Shown here piece after piece: positions 59,069 to 64,000 of a DNA stretch of 64,000 nucleotides (position 1 is its first letter; every line of letters begins with the position of its first letter). Source of the DNA: Rehmannia glutinosa (taxonomy: Eukaryota > Streptophyta > Magnoliopsida > Lamiales > Orobanchaceae). Under the pieces are notes generated by a model. It saw only the letters and a program-made list of their open reading frames with translations. It did no database searches and was not told where the DNA came from. Where the stretch lies: contig CM071930.1 in the NCBI GenBank assembly GCA_016081115.2, forward strand, positions 41,825,335 to 41,889,334, written 5' to 3'. The translations under genes were made by a program, and so were the position numbers.

Positions 59069-60065
59069 TGTTGGAATTTAGTTTTAATCAAAATGGTTGT
59101 TGACCCATATTGGACCAAACATTTAAGTGGTTTTTGTTCATGGGAAATGGAAATAAAATAGATAATCCAATTCTACTAAGTGAGTAGATGAGATTAGTAT
59201 TTGAAATTTTTCAAAACCAATTTCGGGTGACTGAGAAATTAATGCAACAAGCTGGCAACTTTAAAATGAAAATTGGAAAATGTGGGGTGGAGTAAAACTT
59301 CATCCCACATAGGATAGAAAACCAAGTTGAGCTCAAATTTTATAGCCCAAGTGGGAGTAATGAGTTTGGGCCCTTGGGGCACCAAAGTTTTTAAAAGAGA
59401 GAGAAACTACATGCTTGTGGGTTTGGTTCAAAACACACACCAGCACGCTACTGGCCGGCCCGATCCTGGGCTTCGGCTTGGAAGCACTTATAGTTTTGGA
59501 CAAATTTATTTGGTCCCTTGAAAAATCATTTACTCAAAATTGGACCCATACACAGTAGGGTACGCGGACACGCATCTGAGCCAAGCTATGCGCCCGGTTG
59601 CGTATTTGATTAAGCGGTCGCGCCTTTCTGAACAGATGCACCTGTTCCGTCTAACATGTGCACTTTTTTGGCTGATAAAACATGACCATTGCATAAGACA
59701 CTCAGATGCCTATATATATCAACCACTGCTAATTGAAAAATACACATGAAAAAAATCCTCCGATAATAATACGAATCATTCTGTATTTCCAACATATTCA
59801 TTTCTATCCTTCCAAAAGCTTGAAATTCCATACACTTACCCTGTTCGTAGTAGGTTAGACTTTTGCAAATGTTGCTAAGTTGTACCTGAAAAAGTCGTTG
59901 TATCTTAGATACTATTGTTAGAATCGTTAGCAATCGGTACGGGGTAATTTCGTCTTACAGAGATAGTATCAAATACTAACCTCGACTTATACACTATTCT
60001 GTCTCGTTTTCATTTCTGAACTTAGCTATTTTCTTGAAAGTCTTACCTCATAGTCATAGACAACA
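59069..60065 (+). mobile_element. Solo LTR of the Tnt1-like Copia family
   Basis: Begins TGTTGGAATTTAG and ends GACAACA, with a perfect 5-bp duplication ACTAC at 59064-59068 and 60066-60070. It is homologous in plus orientation to the minus-strand LTR at 28735-29959, including GACCCATATTGGACCAAA, TTTCGGGTGACTGAGAAATT, GGGCCCTTGGGG and GTTGTATCTTAGA blocks. No internal retrotransposon sequence flanks it, so recombination between two LTRs has probably removed the body. It is 997 bp, against 1225 bp for the other copy. Confidence 0.88.
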
Positions 60066-60069
60066 ACTA

Positions 60070-60685
60070 CTATGTAAAGTGTGAATAGGTTCGACGGTTT
60101 AGTGGAACTTTGTGATTCAACAAAATTAATATCTCTTGCATTAGTTAATTTTAAGTGCAACAAAATTATTTAATATTTATTTGTCTTTTATTTGTTCACA
60201 AATATCCCGCGAATACGAAACACGACACGATTGACACCCTATTTGTTGGGTCTCTTAATTAGATTTAGAAAAGGATTTTACAAGACGTGGGAATGTTTGT
60301 TTGCTTGTGTCTATACACTTGAGATTATCATTAGTTTAGAAAATGGATTTCATTACTTAATTAGAGTTGGACAAAGTCGTGTCTTCTAGTTGGGCAAGGA
60401 ACTTATTTTATTCTATATTAATGTAAAAGTGCACGTCTTTTGGAAAAAGAGCTGAGAGATCGGCGAGAATTTCAAAGAGAGAAATCGCGTGAGAGCAGAT
60501 TAAAAAAACACTTTGGGTTATTTTGGGCTCCAGCCGATTAATTGTTCCTGTTCATCAAAGTGTCGCTGAAGTGTTATTTGGTTGCTTTCAAAAATGAAAA
60601 AAAAAAAGTGTTATTCGGGTTGGATTCTAATATCATTAACCCAATATCGTTATTGTGTTCAATTTGGTTGCTCTCATTCTGAAAA
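60070..60685. other. Intergenic, no gene recognised
   Basis: AT-rich sequence before the LINE relic. The stretch directly before 60690 may be decayed LINE ORF2 but could not be read. Confidence 0.4.
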
Positions 60686-60689
60686 CTAA

Positions 60690-62720
60690 AGATGCGAATA
60701 CAATTGACAACTTTCGTCCGATAGTTATGAGTAATTTCCTTTTCAAGGTTATTACAAAGATTTTGGCAACTTGGTTGGGCTCGATCATTCCTTCCTATTT
60801 GTCTCCTACGCAATTTGGAATTATTTCTAGGTAGATTCATAACTGTATTGTTAAGGTTTCAAGGCTTCATGTCCTGCATGGTCGGCTTGATGATAATATG
60901 ATCTTGAAAATTGATATCCGCAAGGCATTTGATACTTTAAACTAGGGTTTTCTGATACACGTTCTGCATCGGTTTGGCTTCTCGGAGATCTTCGTTCATT
61001 GGATTGAAGTTATTCTTCAGTCATCCAGGATTTCAATCTTACTTAACGGTTCGCCTGCGGGATACTTTTCTTGTTTTCTTGGGGTTAGACAGAGTGATCC
61101 TTTATCTCCTCTTTTTTGCATTGCGGAGGAAGTTCTGAGCAAATTTATTGAGGAAACGGTGATTCAGAATCGGCTAGGGCCGCTCATTGCGCCTAGACAT
61201 ATTATCTTTCTCTCTTCGATTCTCTATGCTGATGATATTGTTATTATGTGTGGGGCCTCTTTGGCTAACGCTCGTACTCTTCTTCAGATCCTGACAATGT
61301 ATGCTGATATTTCGGGTCAGTCCTTCAATCCTCGTAAGTCAAAGGTTTATTTCGGCACCCAGGTTTCTTCTTATGTGTGTGGGCGTATTCAGGCTACTAT
61401 GGGTATTCGGTTAGGGGCCTTCCCTACGGTTTACTTAGGAGCTCCAATCTTTAAGGGGGCTCCAAAGGTCGCGGTCTTGTAGCATATTTTTGACAAGGTT
61501 ATCCTAAAATTTCGAAGATGGAAAGGGACATCACTATCTCTTGCTGGTAGAGTTTGCTTGATTAATTCTGTGATCACTAGCTCCTTTATGCATACGATGA
61601 TGATTTACAGGTGGCCGAGATCCTTGCTTAACCAAATAGAGAAAGCCATGCGTAACTTTATTTGGAATGGTGATGTAAACTCCAATGGTTCAGTGGTGGT
61701 CAATTGGGCTCGATGTTGTATGCCTCGAGCAGAAGGGGGTCTGGGTGTTCGTTCGATTATTGTGGCTTATAATGCTTTTCTGATGAAGTTGGGTTGGAAG
61801 GTTATTACTTCGGATTCTGTGGTTTTCCAGATTTTCCGAAAACGTTATTTGACATCGGACGGCTCTATTCGAAGATCGTGTCTTCCTTCTTCGATCTGGA
61901 CTGGGATTAGGCCTTGTATTGCGGATTGTTTAGATGAGTCTCAGTGGATCCCTGGGTGTAATTCCGATATATTATTTTGGATTGACAACTGGTTGGGTTA
62001 CTGCATTGCAGATAGAATAGGTATTCCGCATGAGTACATATATCTATTTGGGCAACACATTTCTTATTACCTCTATGATGGATCCTGGCATTTCACTTTT
62101 CTGTTTGTTGAGGCTTATTTGGATCTTGTCCGGGATATCATTCGCGTCCCCATCGCCCCCTCGAAGGACACGCGGGTTTGGATGCACTTTGACGATGGGA
62201 ATACTACCTCGAAAGCAGCATATTATCACATTCGGCCTCAATCTCCTACGGTCCATTAGGGTTCTTGGATTTGGTCACCTCACATTCCGGAACACCGTTC
62301 GATTATGGTGTGGCGAGCTATCCACAATCGTTTGGCGGTCTTAGACTTATTGCGCCCAACGGGTTTTATTAGCCCATTGGTCTGTGGTCTTTGTTGTGCT
62401 TCTGCTGAATCTGTTGATCACTTGTTTGTCTCTTGTGTCTTTGCAGGGGCTCTTTGGCAGTGAATTTTTGGTTCATTTGATGTTCACCTCTTTATGGCTC
62501 ATAACTTTAATGAATTCCTGGTGCGCTAAATGACATTCTGTTTCAGCGAGAAGGTTGCTTTTTTATGGCGTGTGGCAGCGTTGTCCTGCATCTGGCTCAT
62601 TGGTCATATCCGGAATGATTTGGCTTTTAACGATAAACTCTGGACAGTGGATGCGGCTATTACCCATCTTTGGGTTCTTATTGTTGAATATTCTTCTTTA
62701 GATCAGGACTCCATGGATAA
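60690..62720 (+). pseudogene. L1-type LINE ORF2: reverse transcriptase and zf-RVT (broken)
   Basis: From about 60695 the frames encode a non-LTR reverse transcriptase: IDNFRPIVMSNFLFKVITK, LKIDIRKAFDTLN, GVRQSDPLSPLF, and the catalytic ILYADDIVIM (YADD at about 61225). Next is the NPRKSKVYFG thumb region, then SLAGRVCLINSV and MPRAEGGLGVRS at 61540-61760. A zf-RVT region ends it: WIWSPHIPEH, CGLCCASAESVDHLFVSC at about 62390-62440. The endonuclease domain is missing upstream and the 3' end is cut by the LTR sequence at about 62725-62748. Stops occur at about 60830, 60942, 61480, 62258 and 62461, so it is inactive. Confidence 0.88.
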
Positions 62721-62747
62721 TGATCAAAACGACCTCTTAATCCTAAG

Positions 62748-64000
62748 TGTAAGTCCAAGCGGCTACGATAATCTAGAGGGGGGGTGAATAGATTATCTCC
62801 ATCTTTTCGATTATGCCCTCTTTTTTGAAACAAATACGCCAAGACAATAATAAAGGTGCAGGAAGTAAACACCACGCGTCGATTTAAAGAGGTTCAACCC
62901 AACGACACCTTGTGAAGATTACCACAATCTTCAACCTCAAGAATACCAAATTCTTCAACAACACTCAGATTACCACATAAGAAGATTACCATAATCTTCC
63001 TTCAACCTATCACCAACCTAGATCATCCAAGATGTGTTCTTACCACAAGAACACTTCACAACCATATTTTGTGTTGAATGATAACCAAAAATCAAGATTA
63101 CAACTCAATAATGAATAATACAATTTGAGTGCAAAGTGTAATTAAGAATAGCCTAGACCTCAAGGATGTGAAAGTGATAAGCTAGGCAAATTTACAACAA
63201 GAATAGTAACAATGAAAGACCAAGTATTTGCTTGAAGTGTATCTTGTTGTGTTGTATCTCAATTGTTGTTGTGGTTGCTCCAAAACTTCCTCTATTTATA
63301 TGAGATGATTGATCAAGCTTAGGCTCCTCTTGGGGATTGAAAATCTACAGAAAAATACAATAAAAATCAAGAATATAGTCATTAGAAATCAATCCCACAA
63401 ATTAAGGAAATGTGTCTGTCAAAACGGTCATATTTTTTTGTCAAAGCACAGGCGACCGATCGCACATAAATAAGAGATTTGAAGAACACTTTGGAAATTA
63501 CAACAGGCACGGCCGACATAGGCCTCGACCGGCCGACCCCTGCCTCAACCGGTCCACCTTAATGAAAAACCAAAGAAGATTTGTTCTGCTTTCAAAACGA
63601 AACATGCAGTACCGACCCACTGGCGGCCGGGTCGACCGGACGGGCCGACGCCTTGAGCGGCGGCCGACTGCGACATTTTTCATCCGTCTCTTTTTCTGTT
63701 TCAAAAATCATCTTCGTGTACGGGTTGCCCTATGATGCGGCCGGTCGACCACGAGACGAGAAAATGTTGTCCAATTTTTGTCGAAAATAAAACTTAAGAA
63801 ATACTCCGAAAATTTAGTAAAAACATTTTGAACCAATCGGAAGTATTTAGACAATATTTAGGAACCTTGTTTAGAAGTAAAAATCCATTGGTATAAAATC
63901 ATTAAAAGTGTTTGTCCAATATTGTCAAAAGTAAACTTGAGGAAATACTCCGGAAAATATTAAAACCATTTTAAATCATTTAGGAGTATTTGGATAACCT
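62748..64000 (-). mobile_element. Copia-type LTR (copy 2 of the repeat pair), runs off the window
   Basis: On the minus strand the LTR ends TCTATTCACCCCCCCTCTAG followed by GGACTTACA at 62748, the kind of ending seen in Sirevirus-type LTRs, followed by a decayed primer-binding-like stretch. About 62840-64000 is homologous to 3345-4560. It carries many GGTCGACC/GGCCGACC-type motifs (63460-63760), making this part GC-rich. The LTR start lies beyond the window. The plus-strand open frame at 63412-63735 is incidental. Confidence 0.6.

Noticed and set aside
63412..63735. 107-codon Arg-rich plus-strand frame
   Set aside because: Falls in the GC-rich GGTCGACC part of the LTR and is explained by that composition.

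Overview
This window looks like a transposon-dense stretch of a eudicot plant nuclear genome. It is AT-rich, has GT-AG introns and microsatellites, and carries nested Copia, Gypsy, LINE, MULE, CACTA, hAT and Helitron sequences. The only host-type sequences I recognise are decayed: a seed-imbibition/raffinose-synthase-like gene, a FAR1/FHY3 DNA-binding domain fragment and a cytochrome P450 last exon. I see no intact host gene, no rRNA or tRNA gene and no CRISPR array.

Layout. 0-2 kb: noncoding, with a 33-36 bp tandem repeat. 2.0-3.3 kb: Ty3/Gypsy 5' LTR plus a broken protease region. 3.3-4.56 kb: Copia-type LTR on the minus strand; a second copy closes the window (62.7-64 kb). 4.56-7.2 kb: MULE transposase C-terminus (SWIM plus CCHC) and a convergent DUF1985 relic, with minisatellites between and after them. 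8.2-10.4 kb: A-rich low-complexity DNA, a nonautonomous hAT element with an 8-bp target-site duplication, and one CACTA terminus. 10.7-21.15 kb: a 13-exon SIP-type pseudogene on the plus strand whose intron 1 carries a 4.55 kb Copia element and whose other introns carry MITEs. 21.5-23.6 kb (minus): a LINE with ORF1 but no ORF2, abutting a FAR1 fragment. 24.9-29.96 kb (minus): a Copia element with a 5' LTR and no 3' LTR.

30.6-46.9 kb: two related noncoding elements (E1, E2) whose ends all sit in (TA)n tracts. E1 is split by a 13 kb Sirevirus-like Copia element with a long extra coding region after pol. 47.3-49.6 kb: CACTA remnant with subterminal repeats. 49.8-58.05 kb: an old LTR split by a 6.9 kb MULE with ~205 bp terminal inverted repeats. 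That MULE carries a GRF zinc-finger gene and a MULE N-terminal-type gene; the latter is split by a 3.5 kb Helitron. 58.2-58.8 kb (minus): P450 exon. 59.07-60.07 kb: solo LTR related to the 28.7-29.96 kb LTR, with a perfect 5-bp duplication. 60.7-62.7 kb: LINE ORF2 relic.

The genes do not form a pathway. The window is a record of successive insertions whose order can be read from the nesting: old LTR, then MULE, then Helitron; E1, then Sirevirus; SIP gene, then Copia and MITEs. All boundaries were read by eye from the sequence, and family names rest on recognised motifs without database searches.
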